A stretch of 64,000 bases of DNA from DAOUBP01 sp964474695 (GTDB lineage: Bacteria; Chloroflexota; Anaerolineae; CG2-30-64-16). The notes under the pieces are model-generated. The model worked only from the letters and a program-made list of their open reading frames with translations. It did not search any database and was not told where the DNA came from. The stretch lies in contig CAYYTK010000025.1 in assembly GCA_964474695.1 (NCBI GenBank), positions 7,485 through 71,484 of the forward strand, given 5' to 3'. The position numbers were made by a program, and so were the translations under genes. Below are positions 34,404 to 42,881 of the stretch, one piece after another; positions within the stretch are counted from its first letter, which is position 1; every line of letters begins with the position of its first letter.

Positions 34404-36212
34404 GTGAAACAGCCGGCTTTTCGAATTCTACTCACTCTCACCTTGCTCTTCACGGCGATGGCGCCGATGCTCGCACCCGCCACGGTGAATGCAGCCCGGC
34501 CGGCCGCGCCTTTAGCCGCGTTCACGATCACCCCCACCGCGCAGAGCACCCTGTGGCTGGATGCCAACAAGTGCAACGCACAGGGGCCGCGCGGCGCCTG
34601 GCTCTCGTTCGTGGTGACCAACGCCAGCGGCACAACGCAGGCAGATGTCACCATTACGTTCGCGGGGTTTACAGGAACGAACGCGACCTATTTCAAGGCA
34701 ACGCAGGATCCGCTGCGCCAGGTAGGCGCGCTGGGGCCGGGCGAATCAACCGTCGCGTATTTCTACGTGGATTACGCCGAGGTGTGCAACCACCCCCACG
34801 GCGGCGGCACAACTTATGACGGCTATACCGCGAATTACACCGTCACCGCCGCAGGCAGCGCCGGCAGCACCGTCTATGCGGGAACCGTCACCACAGATGA
34901 GCTGCTCACTGCCTCGGCGGCCGGGCTCATCGTGTCCAATGTGCTCGGACCGACCGCCGCTGTCGGGCAGATCGTGACGCAGGAAGTGACCTACAGCTTC
35001 GGCAACAACAGCGACCTGTTCTTCCAACCCTCCATCGAGGCTGCCTTCAACGACCAATGCTGGCGATTGGTCGATTCGAAGATCACCGCCGTCTCCGAGG
35101 GGGTGACGGGAATCACCGTGGGCGATAACAACCGCCTCTGGTTCCCCACAGCCAGCGCATCTGCCAGTAACAATACCATTACGGTGACCTACTACTGGGA
35201 GTCGATGTGCACGGGTGTGTCGCAGACCGTCACGCCCTGGGCTGCCGCCAAGAGCGGCAACAAGTACAAGTATTCGGGCGCCAGCGGCACGGCGCTCATT
35301 CCCCCGGCCAGTCAAGCCGTCAGCGCGATCAAAACGGGGCCGGCCTGCGTGAACGAGATGAACAAGGCCACGCCGGTCGCCTATACGATCGTCTTTTCGA
35401 ACAGCGCAACCAGCGGTCCGGTGATCCTCAAGTCCATCACCGATCAACTCCCCACGTGCATGCGGATCATAAGCAGCAGCACCGCGGCCAGCGGTGTGAC
35501 GGCCGCCAACTCCAGCAAAGTCCCGGCCGTCGGCGCGCAAGGAACCGTATCGTGGGTGGGCAAGTACCGCGGCTCGGCAGCCGGCACGACCTATCAGATC
35601 CCGGCGGCAGGCAGGCTGACGCTGCAATTCACCGTCGATATCAGCAACTGCCCATTCGGCACAGAAACTTCAGGCATTTGGTACACCAATACTGCCTCCG
35701 GCGCGGTCGGCAACACGATCGTCGATGCGAGCTCGACAAGGATGCGTCTGCCATGCTTGCCGCTGGCGGTCACACTGGAAAGCATGAACGCGGTCCCGTA
35801 TCCGGCCGCCGGCACGGTCGAGGTGAGCTGGCTGACCGTATCGGAAGTCGATACCGCGGGCTTCAACCTGTATCGGGCCACAACCCCGGATGGACCGCAG
35901 ATCAAACTGAACGCGGCGCTGATTCCCGCGCAGGTTCCTGGCGGAGTTTCAGGCGGCGAGTATCGTTATGTCGATAGCGCAGACCTGGCGCCAGGAACAA
36001 CGTATCACTACTGGATCGAGGATGTGGACACCCAGGGCGTCCTCACGCAGCACGGCCCCATCAGCGTGGCATACGCCGCGCCGAACGCAGTGAGCCTGGC
36101 AGGCTTCGCTGTGACCTCGACCCTGGACCCGGCGTTGGTGGGCCTGGCCGCGTTAGCATTCGTGGCGATCGCGGGGGTGGCCGCGCGCAGGCGGCATCGC
36201 GCGTCTCTCTGA
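34404..36212 (+). CDS. Surface protein with DUF11-like and fibronectin-like domains and C-terminal anchor helix
   Basis: 602 residues from GTG at 34404, chosen because AGGAGG lies 8 bases upstream; ATGs at 34371 and 34383 lack such a site. Signal peptide at about 1-31. The middle has ACVNEMNKATPVAYTIVFSN followed by ITDQLPTCM, typical of DUF11 repeats. The C-terminal part, VSWLTVSEVDTAGFNLYRA and TTYHYWIEDVD, is fibronectin type III-like. It ends in a membrane helix (LVGLAALAFVAIAGVAA) and RRRHR, the topology of a cell-surface protein anchored by its tail. No sortase motif was found. Confidence 0.75.
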   Translation: MKQPAFRILLTLTLLFTAMAPMLAPATVNAARPAAPLAAFTITPTAQSTLWLDANKCNAQGPRGAWLSFVVTNASGTTQADVTITFAGFTGTNATYFKATQDPLRQVGALGPGESTVAYFYVDYAEVCNHPHGGGTTYDGYTANYTVTAAGSAGSTVYAGTVTTDELLTASAAGLIVSNVLGPTAAVGQIVTQEVTYSFGNNSDLFFQPSIEAAFNDQCWRLVDSKITAVSEGVTGITVGDNNRLWFPTASASASNNTITVTYYWESMCTGVSQTVTPWAAAKSGNKYKYSGASGTALIPPASQAVSAIKTGPACVNEMNKATPVAYTIVFSNSATSGPVILKSITDQLPTCMRIISSSTAASGVTAANSSKVPAVGAQGTVSWVGKYRGSAAGTTYQIPAAGRLTLQFTVDISNCPFGTETSGIWYTNTASGAVGNTIVDASSTRMRLPCLPLAVTLESMNAVPYPAAGTVEVSWLTVSEVDTAGFNLYRATTPDGPQIKLNAALIPAQVPGGVSGGEYRYVDSADLAPGTTYHYWIEDVDTQGVLTQHGPISVAYAAPNAVSLAGFAVTSTLDPALVGLAALAFVAIAGVAARRRHRASL

Positions 36213-36251
36213 CAGGTTCCCGGCTCTGCTGCTCCTCCTCGCAGCAAGGCC

Positions 36252-36295
36252 AAAAAAGCCCTCAAACTGCTGCCGGCGGTTTTGAGGGCTTTTTC
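36252..36295. terminator. Bidirectional terminator
   Basis: AAAAAGCCCTCAAA (36253-36266) pairs with TTTGAGGGCTTTTT (36281-36294) across a GC-rich loop, giving A and T runs on either side. It lies between the convergent surface-protein and response-regulator genes and touches the stop codon of the latter. Confidence 0.87.
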
Positions 36296-36950
36296 ATTCC
36301 AACGGGGTCAGGCCGTGCCTGATCGCGAGCTTGACCAGCTCGGGTATGTTCTCGACTTGCAGCTTCTTCATCAGGTTGCTGCGATAGGTCTCGACGGTCT
36401 TGGGAGAGAGATAGAGGATTTCGGCAATCTCAACGCTGGACTTGCCCTCGACAACCAACTGAAGGACTTCCCGCTCGCGCGCGCTCAAGCCGGCGATAGG
36501 ATCCTTGGTTTCCCTGGGCTGGGATTCTTTCTGCAGCAGGCGCGCAATCACATGGTCCAGGACTTGCGGACTGAGGTAGTATTGCTGCGCATGGACAGCG
36601 CGCACCGCCTCGAGCAGGCTCGCGCCGGCCGAAGCCTTGAGCAGATAACCGCGCGCACCGGCTTGCAGAGCCCGATCCACGTGCATACTGGTGCCGTGCA
36701 TCGACAGGATGATGACCTCGGTGACAGGGGAGACCTCGCGAACCTGGCGCGTCGCCTCCAGGCCGTTCAGTTCAGGCATGGCCATATCCAGGATGGCGAC
36801 GTCCGGCCGCAATTGCTCGATCTGGCGCACCGCATCGCGGCCATCGGCCGCATCGCCCACCACCTGCAAATCCGGGCTGGCTTGCAGCAACATGCGGAGT
36901 CCGTCCCGCACGATGGCGTGATCATCCGCCAAAAAGATGCGAATCGTCAT
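36294..36950 (-). CDS. NarL/LuxR-family response regulator
   Basis: 218 residues. The receiver domain has the acidic pocket (LADDHAIVRDG), the phospho-acceptor D55 (VAILDMAMPELNG) and the conserved Lys in GYLLKAS. The C-terminal LuxR helix-turn-helix is SAREREVLQLVVEGKSSVEIAEILYLSPKTVETYRSNLMKKL. It binds DNA after phosphorylation by the kinase encoded directly upstream. Its start overlaps the kinase stop by 4 bases. The target genes are unknown. Confidence 0.93.
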   Translation of the reverse strand: MTIRIFLADDHAIVRDGLRMLLQASPDLQVVGDAADGRDAVRQIEQLRPDVAILDMAMPELNGLEATRQVREVSPVTEVIILSMHGTSMHVDRALQAGARGYLLKASAGASLLEAVRAVHAQQYYLSPQVLDHVIARLLQKESQPRETKDPIAGLSAREREVLQLVVEGKSSVEIAEILYLSPKTVETYRSNLMKKLQVENIPELVKLAIRHGLTPLE

Positions 36951-38293
36951 ATCCGAAGCTCCACACTGACCCGAGTTCCCTTCCCAGGGCTCGACTCAAC
37001 CCGGCAGTGGCCCCCGACCGCCTCTGCGCGTTCAGCCATCATCACCAGGCCCCAGTGACGTTGGGTCAACGGGTTTTTCGCCTGCGCCATCTCGAAGCCG
37101 ATGCCATCATCCGCCACCGACAAGCGGCACACCCCGCCAGGCTGACCCGGTTCCAGCATTACATTTGCCCGACTGGCATGTGCGTGTTTGAAAACATTGT
37201 TCAGCGCTTCCTGCGCGATGCGATATAGGGCCAGTTCAGCCGCAGGAGATAGCCTGGGCTCAGGCTCACGGCCTTCCACGGTCACTGTGATGCCATAGTC
37301 GGCCTCACACTGGGCCGCCAGCGACTGCAATGCCGCGACCAGCCCACAATCATCGAGGGCCGGCGGACGCAATCCGGCCATGACATCGCGAATCCGCTCC
37401 GCTGTCTCTGTCAACAGGGCCAGGGAAGCATCCATGCGGGTGCGGATTTCGCTGATGGATGGCTTAGCCGCCAGGAGCTGGCCGCGGATCGTATTGAGGT
37501 ACAGATCAAGCGCGGTCAGGTTTCGACCGACCCGATCATGCAACTCACGGGCCAGCTTCTTGCGCTCGATTTCCTGGGCTTCGGCCAATTGCCAGTTCAG
37601 TTCACGCAGCGTCTGTTCGGCCAACTTACGCATCACCAGCTCAGTTCTAAGCTGCCGGCTCTGTTCCTGGATCGCCTCAAACAGGCGAGCGTTCACAATG
37701 GCTACGGCTATTTGGGAAGCCACAATTTCCAGGACGCGCTGGTCGTTCTCAGAATAAGCGTCAAGTTGGCCGGTCTCGACATTCACGGCGCCCAAAACCT
37801 TGTCCCCGATGCGAAGCGGCACGCACAACTCGGAGTGGATGTCGGAGCGAATCCCATAGTATCGCGGATCTTGCTGCACATCCCCCACCCGCGCGCTCTC
37901 TCCATGCTCGACCACCCAACCCGTGATGCCAACGCCCAGGCGAACCTGATGCGAGCTGATATAGGCCTTGTCCTGCTGAATGAATTCAGAGCCGTGACCC
38001 TGATCCGAGAGGGCAAACGGGATCAGACTGCCGGTATCCTGCTCCAGCAGCAAGACCGCGCCATACTCGTAATCGAGTGTCTCTTCCAGTATCCGAATGA
38101 TCTCCTGAGCCAATACCGCCGGTGGATGCAACTGCTGCAAACGCAAGCCCGTCCTGTGCACGGCCCTGAGATCTTGCAGGACGCGCTGCGCCGCTTCATC
38201 GGACCGTTGGCTCGGGTCCCCGGCTTCCGGGACTTCCGGCCCGTCGATTGGCTGGGACAGGTTACGCATTTCCGTTCTGCGGAGCGATTCCAT
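36947..38293 (-). CDS. GAF-domain sensor histidine kinase (NarX/DesK type)
   Basis: 448 residues from an ATG preceded by GAGGAAAG. There is no membrane segment, so it is a soluble sensor. A GAF domain spans about 60-205 (GVGITGWVVEHGESARVGDVQQDPRYY, ELCVPLRIGDKVLGAVNVE). A linker helix follows, then HisKA_3 with H252 in ERKKLARELHDRVGRNL, and HATPase_c with DDGIGFE and PGKGTRVSVEL. It donates phosphate to the response regulator encoded next. The GAF ligand is unknown. Confidence 0.92.
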   Translation of the reverse strand: MESLRRTEMRNLSQPIDGPEVPEAGDPSQRSDEAAQRVLQDLRAVHRTGLRLQQLHPPAVLAQEIIRILEETLDYEYGAVLLLEQDTGSLIPFALSDQGHGSEFIQQDKAYISSHQVRLGVGITGWVVEHGESARVGDVQQDPRYYGIRSDIHSELCVPLRIGDKVLGAVNVETGQLDAYSENDQRVLEIVASQIAVAIVNARLFEAIQEQSRQLRTELVMRKLAEQTLRELNWQLAEAQEIERKKLARELHDRVGRNLTALDLYLNTIRGQLLAAKPSISEIRTRMDASLALLTETAERIRDVMAGLRPPALDDCGLVAALQSLAAQCEADYGITVTVEGREPEPRLSPAAELALYRIAQEALNNVFKHAHASRANVMLEPGQPGGVCRLSVADDGIGFEMAQAKNPLTQRHWGLVMMAERAEAVGGHCRVESSPGKGTRVSVELRI

Positions 38294-38341
38294 TCTTTCC
38301 TCTGGGCCGGTCTGGCAAACTCAAATAATCCATTCCGCCTT

Positions 38342-38370
38342 TTGGCAATGGCACGCGGCGCGTGTAGAAT
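38342..38370 (+). promoter_or_regulatory. Promoter of the PIG-L deacetylase gene
   Basis: TTGGCA (38342-38347), a 17-bp spacer and TAGAAT (38365-38370), 44 bases before the ATG at 38415. It sits in the 121-bp divergent gap to the kinase gene. Confidence 0.68.
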
Positions 38371-38414
38371 TCAGGCAGTCGATTCATCGTTCAGCCCCAA
38401 TGTCAGGAGGGAGT

Positions 38415-39140
38415 ATGTCAGACGAGCAACGTTTCTCCATCCATCAATTCGAGGATGCGATCAAGCGCATCCTTGTTGTCGCCGCGCACCCGGACGACCT
38501 GGAGACCACATCCGGCGGCACGCTGGCGCTGTTAATCGACCGCGGCGTCGAAGTTGCGCTGCTGCTGGGCACCGACGGCGACATCGGCACGCATGATCCA
38601 GGCTTCACACGGGAGACGCTCGCTGCCGTGCGCCGGCAGGAGACGTTGGCCGGCGCCGCTGCATTGGGAATCCGGGATGTCTTCTTCCTGGGACGCCATG
38701 ACGGTGAGTTGGTTGCCGACCTGGCGCTGCGCGCCGAGGTGGCGAACGTCTATCGCCGCTGGCAGCCCGACACCGTCTTCACCTTCGACCCAAGCTGGGG
38801 AGGTCAGGCGCACCCGGACCACACCGCGGCCGGCCGTGCGGCGGTGGATGCGTACATGCCCTCCAAAATGGAACTTTATCACCCGGAGCAACTCGTAGAT
38901 GGCGTCCGAATTGCGGATGTAAAACGCTTCTTCTTTTTCGGCGGCAGCAACCGGGAAGGCGAGATCACCATCGATATCTCGTCGACCTGGGAACGAAAGC
39001 TGGCCGCCACCCGCTGCCACGTCAGCCAATTCGGCCAAAAGGAAGAGGCGCTGCAGTGGCTGGCCGAATGGAACCACGAGACGGGCAAGTGCTGCGGCCT
39101 GGCTTATGCGGAAGCATTTCATCCGATGCAGGTATGGTAA
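38415..39140 (+). CDS. PIG-L family N-acetylglucosaminyl deacetylase-like protein
   Basis: 241 residues from the ATG at 38415 with GGAGG upstream. The zinc-binding signature AHPDD (H25, D27, D28) and the downstream HPDH (133-136, in QAHPDHTAAG) are complete. The family removes acetyl groups from GlcNAc-containing small molecules, such as GlcNAc-inositol in mycothiol-type or GlcNAc-malate in bacillithiol synthesis, or from other sugar conjugates. Nothing adjacent indicates which. A strong terminator follows, so the gene is a single unit. Confidence 0.87.
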   Translation: MSDEQRFSIHQFEDAIKRILVVAAHPDDLETTSGGTLALLIDRGVEVALLLGTDGDIGTHDPGFTRETLAAVRRQETLAGAAALGIRDVFFLGRHDGELVADLALRAEVANVYRRWQPDTVFTFDPSWGGQAHPDHTAAGRAAVDAYMPSKMELYHPEQLVDGVRIADVKRFFFFGGSNREGEITIDISSTWERKLAATRCHVSQFGQKEEALQWLAEWNHETGKCCGLAYAEAFHPMQVW

Positions 39141-39166
39141 CCGAACAGGATCATTCTGCTGAGCCA

Positions 39167-39204
39167 AGCCACCCGTTTCCCCTGGAAACGGGTGGCTATC
39201 TTAT
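39167..39204 (+). terminator. Terminator after the PIG-L gene
   Basis: A perfect 14-bp stem, AGCCACCCGTTTCC (39167-39180), a 3-base loop CCT and its complement (39184-39197), followed by ATCTTATT. It may also serve cysNC, which ends at 39234 on the other strand. Confidence 0.82.
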
Positions 39205-39233
39205 TCGGCGCAAGAGAGACCGACACTATCTTC

Positions 39234-41147
39234 CTAAGATTTCAGAACCCCCCGTTCAACCAGGGCGGTAATGATGGCCTGGACCGCGTCTTCGGCACTC
39301 ACCAGATCAGTCTCGATGACCAACTCAGGCGCCTCCGGCTCCTCGTAGGGCGAGGAGACGCCGGTGAATTCCTTGATCTCGCCGCGCAGCGCCCTGGCGT
39401 AGAGGCCCTTGGGATCACGGCGTTTTGCGACCTCCAGGTCGCACTTCACATAGACCTCGAAGAAGCGGCCTCCCGGCAGCAGCGAGCGGGCAAACCGCCG
39501 GTCGGCGCGGAACGGCGAGATGAAGGTGCACAACGTCAACAGGCCGTGCTCGAACGCCAGCTTAGCCACCTCCGCTACGCGACGGATGTTTTCCTTGCGA
39601 TCGGCATCTGAAAACCCCAGATCGCCGTTGAGGCCGTGACGCACGTTGTCCCCATCGAGGTAGAAGGTCTGGCAGCCCAGGGCGTAAAGCCGCCGCTCCA
39701 ACAGCCGGGCGACCGTCGACTTGCCCGAACCCGAAAGACCGGTGAACCACAGCACCGCAGCCTGATGACGGTGGCGCTCCTCGCGCATCTCGCGACTGAT
39801 GGCGGTGCTTTCCCAAACCACGTTGGTTGATTTGGGCGATCCGGCCTGGGCAGAGACCACTTCCACCGGCCCACGTTGGGCGCGGCGAATCATGCCTGCA
39901 GCCACGGTGTTATTGCTGTACGGGTCGATCAGAACAAAGTTGCCGGTGGCGCGGTTGGCCTGGTATGAATCGAAGAAAATGGGCTGGGTGGTCGTCAGCT
40001 TGACGCGGCCGATCTCGTTGAGTTCCAGGGTGGCAGCCGGCCCGCGGTGCAGCGTGTCGATATCGATGCGGTAGGTCAACTCGTTGACATAGGCGCGCAC
40101 CTGGCGCGTGGTGTGCTGCAGGATGTATGGCGTGCTCAGGTTCAGCGGCTCCTCGCTCATCCAACACAAGGTGCACTCGAGATTTGAGCTGACCTGGGGC
40201 AAGTTGCGGACCCGTGCGATCAGATCGCCGCGGCTGATGTCGATCTCGTCGTCCAGCGTAAGCAGCACCGAATCACCCGCGGCCGCCTCCTCCAGCTCAC
40301 CGTCGAAGGTCACAATGCTGCGCACGCGAGTCGTGCGGCCGGACGGGAGCACCACAACCTCTTCACCGGGCTTGATGGTGCCGGAAGCGATCTGGCCCGC
40401 AAAGCCGCGGAAGTCCTGATTGGGCCGGAAGGCCATCTGCACCGGAAAACGGAAATCGACCAGATTGCGGCTGCTGCCAACACTGACATGCTCCAGGTGA
40501 TGCAGCAGCGAAGGCCCATCGTACCACGGCATGTTGGCGCTCTTGAGCACGACGTTGTCACCCAACAGCGCGGAAATCGGGATGAAGGCCAGGTCGGGCA
40601 CCGATAGCTTGCTGGCAAAGGCAGTGTACTCGGCCCGAATTGCCTCGAACACATCCTCGCGGTAGTCCACCAGATCCATCTTGTTGACAGCCAGCAGGAC
40701 GTGCGGGATCTGCAGCAAAGAGGCAATGAAGCCGTGGCGCTTGGTTTGGGTGAGGACGCCGCGCTGAGCGTCAACCAGGATAATGGCCAGCTCGGCAGTG
40801 GAGGCGCCGGTGACCATGTTGCGCGTGTACTGGATATGGCCGGGCGTATCAGCGATAATGAACTTGCGCTTGGGCGTCGCGAAGAAGCGATAGGCCACAT
40901 CAATCGTGATGCGCTGTTCGCGCTCCGCGCGCAGGCCATCGGTGAAGAGCGCCAGGTCGACGTATTCCTCCCCGCGCAGCTTGCTGGCCTGTTGCACCGC
41001 CTCAAGCTGATCGTCGAAGATCGCCTTGGTGTCCAGCAGCAGCCGGCCGATCAGGGTGCTCTTGCCGTCGTCGACGCTGCCGGCGGTGGTGAAGCGGAGC
41101 ATGTCCATCGAGAGGTAAGGATCTGATCTTGATATGGCGATATTCAT
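39234..41147 (-). CDS. cysNC: Bifunctional sulfate adenylyltransferase large subunit / APS kinase
   Basis: 637 residues from the ATG at 41147, 4 bases after cysD. The N-terminal CysN GTPase has GSVDDGKSTLIGRLLLD (G1), IADTPGHIQYTRNM (G3) and NKMDLVD (G4). A beta-barrel middle follows. From about 455 comes the CysC kinase: GLSGSGKSTVARLLE (Walker A), YLDGDNVRHGLNGDLGFS and FTGVSSPYEEPEAPEL. CysN drives APS formation by GTP hydrolysis and CysC makes PAPS. No APS or PAPS reductase lies in the window. Confidence 0.94.
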   Translation of the reverse strand: MNIAISRSDPYLSMDMLRFTTAGSVDDGKSTLIGRLLLDTKAIFDDQLEAVQQASKLRGEEYVDLALFTDGLRAEREQRITIDVAYRFFATPKRKFIIADTPGHIQYTRNMVTGASTAELAIILVDAQRGVLTQTKRHGFIASLLQIPHVLLAVNKMDLVDYREDVFEAIRAEYTAFASKLSVPDLAFIPISALLGDNVVLKSANMPWYDGPSLLHHLEHVSVGSSRNLVDFRFPVQMAFRPNQDFRGFAGQIASGTIKPGEEVVVLPSGRTTRVRSIVTFDGELEEAAAGDSVLLTLDDEIDISRGDLIARVRNLPQVSSNLECTLCWMSEEPLNLSTPYILQHTTRQVRAYVNELTYRIDIDTLHRGPAATLELNEIGRVKLTTTQPIFFDSYQANRATGNFVLIDPYSNNTVAAGMIRRAQRGPVEVVSAQAGSPKSTNVVWESTAISREMREERHRHQAAVLWFTGLSGSGKSTVARLLERRLYALGCQTFYLDGDNVRHGLNGDLGFSDADRKENIRRVAEVAKLAFEHGLLTLCTFISPFRADRRFARSLLPGGRFFEVYVKCDLEVAKRRDPKGLYARALRGEIKEFTGVSSPYEEPEAPELVIETDLVSAEDAVQAIITALVERGVLKS

Positions 41148-41151
41148 GGCG

Positions 41152-42057
41152 TTAAAAATAGCCCACCTTCTTACGATCTTCCATTGCTGAGTCGGAGCGT
41201 TTGTCATCGGCCCGGCCGCCGCGCTCGGTGATGCGCGCGGCCGCAACCTCCATGATGATCTCGTCCAGCGTACTGGCGGCCGATTCCACCGCACCGGTGC
41301 ACGTCATGTCGCCGATGGTGCGAAAACGCACCTGTTTGTTCACGACCTCCTCGTGCGGCAACGGCGTGATCACCGCCGAGACGGCCAACCACATCCCTTC
41401 ACGACGCAGCACGTCCCGGCGATGCGCGAAGTAGAGGGACGGGATGGGGATCTCCTTCAGCCGGATGTACTGCCAGACATCCATCTCGGTCCAGTTGCTC
41501 AACGGAAACACCCGGAACCCTTCGCCGGCATGCTTGCGGCCGTTGTACAACGTCCACAACTCAGGCCGCTGGTTCTTGGGATCCCATTGGCCGAAGCGGT
41601 CGCGGTGCGAAAAGAAGCGCTCCTTGGCGCGCGCTTTTTCCTCGTCGCGGCGTCCGCCGCCCATAGCAGCCTCGAACTTGTGCTCGGCCAGCGCATCCAG
41701 CAGCGTGACGGTTTGCAGCACGTTGCGGCTGGGGTTGTGGCCCTGCTCTTCCTGCGCTCGCCCGCGGTCGATGGAGTCCTGGACATAGGCCACCACAAGC
41801 TGCACGCCTAGCCTTTGCACCAGCCAGTCACGATAGTCCAGCGTCTCCTGGAAGTTGTGACCGGTGTCGATGTGCAGCAATGGAAAGGGAATCCGGCCCG
41901 GCCAAAAGGCGCGTTGGGCCAGGTGGGCCATCACGATGGAGTCTTTGCCGCCTGAGAAGAGCATCGCAGGCCGCTCGAACTGGGCCGCGGTCTCCCGGAT
42001 GACGAAGATCGCTTCAGCTTCAAGTTGTTGTAGATGGGTTCGCAGGTAATTGCTCAT
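41152..42057 (-). CDS. cysD: Sulfate adenylyltransferase subunit 2
   Basis: 301 residues from the ATG at 42057 (a TTG at 42072 is also possible). The PP-loop SGGKDSIVMAHLAQ is present, with HIDTGHNFQET, PLSNWTEMDVWQYI and the C-terminal RKKVGYF, as in CysD. CysD forms ATP-dependent adenylyl sulfate with CysN. The second half has GDMTCTGAVESAASTLDEII, typical of the family. Confidence 0.94.
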   Translation of the reverse strand: MSNYLRTHLQQLEAEAIFVIRETAAQFERPAMLFSGGKDSIVMAHLAQRAFWPGRIPFPLLHIDTGHNFQETLDYRDWLVQRLGVQLVVAYVQDSIDRGRAQEEQGHNPSRNVLQTVTLLDALAEHKFEAAMGGGRRDEEKARAKERFFSHRDRFGQWDPKNQRPELWTLYNGRKHAGEGFRVFPLSNWTEMDVWQYIRLKEIPIPSLYFAHRRDVLRREGMWLAVSAVITPLPHEEVVNKQVRFRTIGDMTCTGAVESAASTLDEIIMEVAAARITERGGRADDKRSDSAMEDRKKVGYF

Positions 42058-42120
42058 ACTGAATACACTCAATTGGCGCCCAGTTTACCCGAAAAAGCCC
42101 GGCTTTCATAATTTAATCTG

Positions 42121-42149
42121 ATCATAACACATCCCTCACGCCTGCTTAA
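42121..42149 (-). promoter_or_regulatory. Possible promoter of cysD
   Basis: On the minus strand TTAAGC (42149-42144), a 17-bp spacer and TATGAT (42126-42121). The -35 match is weak. It is divergent from the plus-strand promoter at 42171. Confidence 0.35.
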
Positions 42150-42170
42150 CTACCTTGCTCGCAAAGGTGC

Positions 42171-42176
42171 TATAAT
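42171..42176 (+). promoter_or_regulatory. Extended -10 promoter of the DUF5666-like gene
   Basis: A perfect TATAAT preceded by TGC (an extended -10); no good -35 is seen at 17 bases. It lies about 130 bases before the ATG at 42302. Confidence 0.5.
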
Positions 42177-42301
42177 CAGTAAGATACGCCGGTTGCTTGT
42201 CTGGCAGGGAGAGCCAGCATTGGAAACGCAGCGTTCTCCCACCGCTGGGGCCGGAACAACGTTGTCTTGAAGATAATCTCAATCCGGGGGCAAGAGGGAA
42301 T

Positions 42302-42790
42302 ATGAACCGAACACTTCGTATCGTCCTGAGCATTCTCGCCGTACTCATCATCGCCGGGGGCAGCTTCTTCGGAGGCACACTCTACGGCAAAAAACAGGCA
42401 CAGGCAACTTTCGCAACGGCGCCCCAAAGGGGCGCCTTCGAGGAAGGCGCCTTCCCCGGGGGCACGGCCCAACGAAACGGCCAGGGAGGCGCTCTCAGGG
42501 GCGCCCAGAGCGGGGGAATGCTTCTCGGCCAAATCCAAGAGATAGGCGATGGTGTGATGGTGGTCACCGACCCCAATGGCAAACAGACTCAAGTGAAGGT
42601 CACCGACACGACGCTGATCGAGAAGCAGGCTTCGGTCTCACTGACCGACTTGACGGTCGGGGACACTGTCATGGTATCGGGCAGCAAGGCCGACGACGGC
42701 AGCATCACCGCGCGTTCGGTGCAAGCGGGGGTCTCGGGGCGCTTCAGCCCTCCCGACGGCAGCGCGCCGATGGGTACGGGTGCGCCATAA
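42302..42790 (+). CDS. DUF5666-like envelope protein upstream of a two-component system
   Basis: 162 residues from the ATG at 42302, with GAGGGA upstream. There is one N-terminal membrane helix (about 6-26, IVLSILAVLIIAGGSFFGGTL), a Gly/Arg-rich spacer, then a small beta-barrel stretch (GQIQEIGDGVMVVTDPNGKQTQVKVTDTTLIEKQ, SLTDLTVGDTVMVSG), the pattern of DUF5666 domains. It probably sits outside the membrane. Its position before an OmpR-type regulator and kinase suggests a target or sensor partner, which is inference. Confidence 0.62.
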   Translation: MNRTLRIVLSILAVLIIAGGSFFGGTLYGKKQAQATFATAPQRGAFEEGAFPGGTAQRNGQGGALRGAQSGGMLLGQIQEIGDGVMVVTDPNGKQTQVKVTDTTLIEKQASVSLTDLTVGDTVMVSGSKADDGSITARSVQAGVSGRFSPPDGSAPMGTGAP

Positions 42791-42804
42791 GGGGAAGGGT
42801 TGAT

Positions 42805-42853
42805 ACTTTCCCAACCTCTTCTTAACAACTTCCTAATAGTCGCGGTCTATACT
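42805..42853 (+). promoter_or_regulatory. Three 11-bp direct repeats plus -10 before the OmpR-type operon
   Basis: ACTTTCCCAAC (42805-42815), CTCTTCTTAAC (42816-42826) and AACTTCCTAAT (42827-42837) share a CTTyC..AA core at exact 11-bp spacing. Then 10 bases precede TATACT (42848-42853). OmpR/PhoB regulators bind direct repeats at this spacing, next to promoters with poor -35 boxes. This suggests autoregulation by the regulator encoded at 42882. Confidence 0.55.
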
Positions 42854-42881
42854 AGGAGCTAAGGAGGGGCAAACAGCAGGC

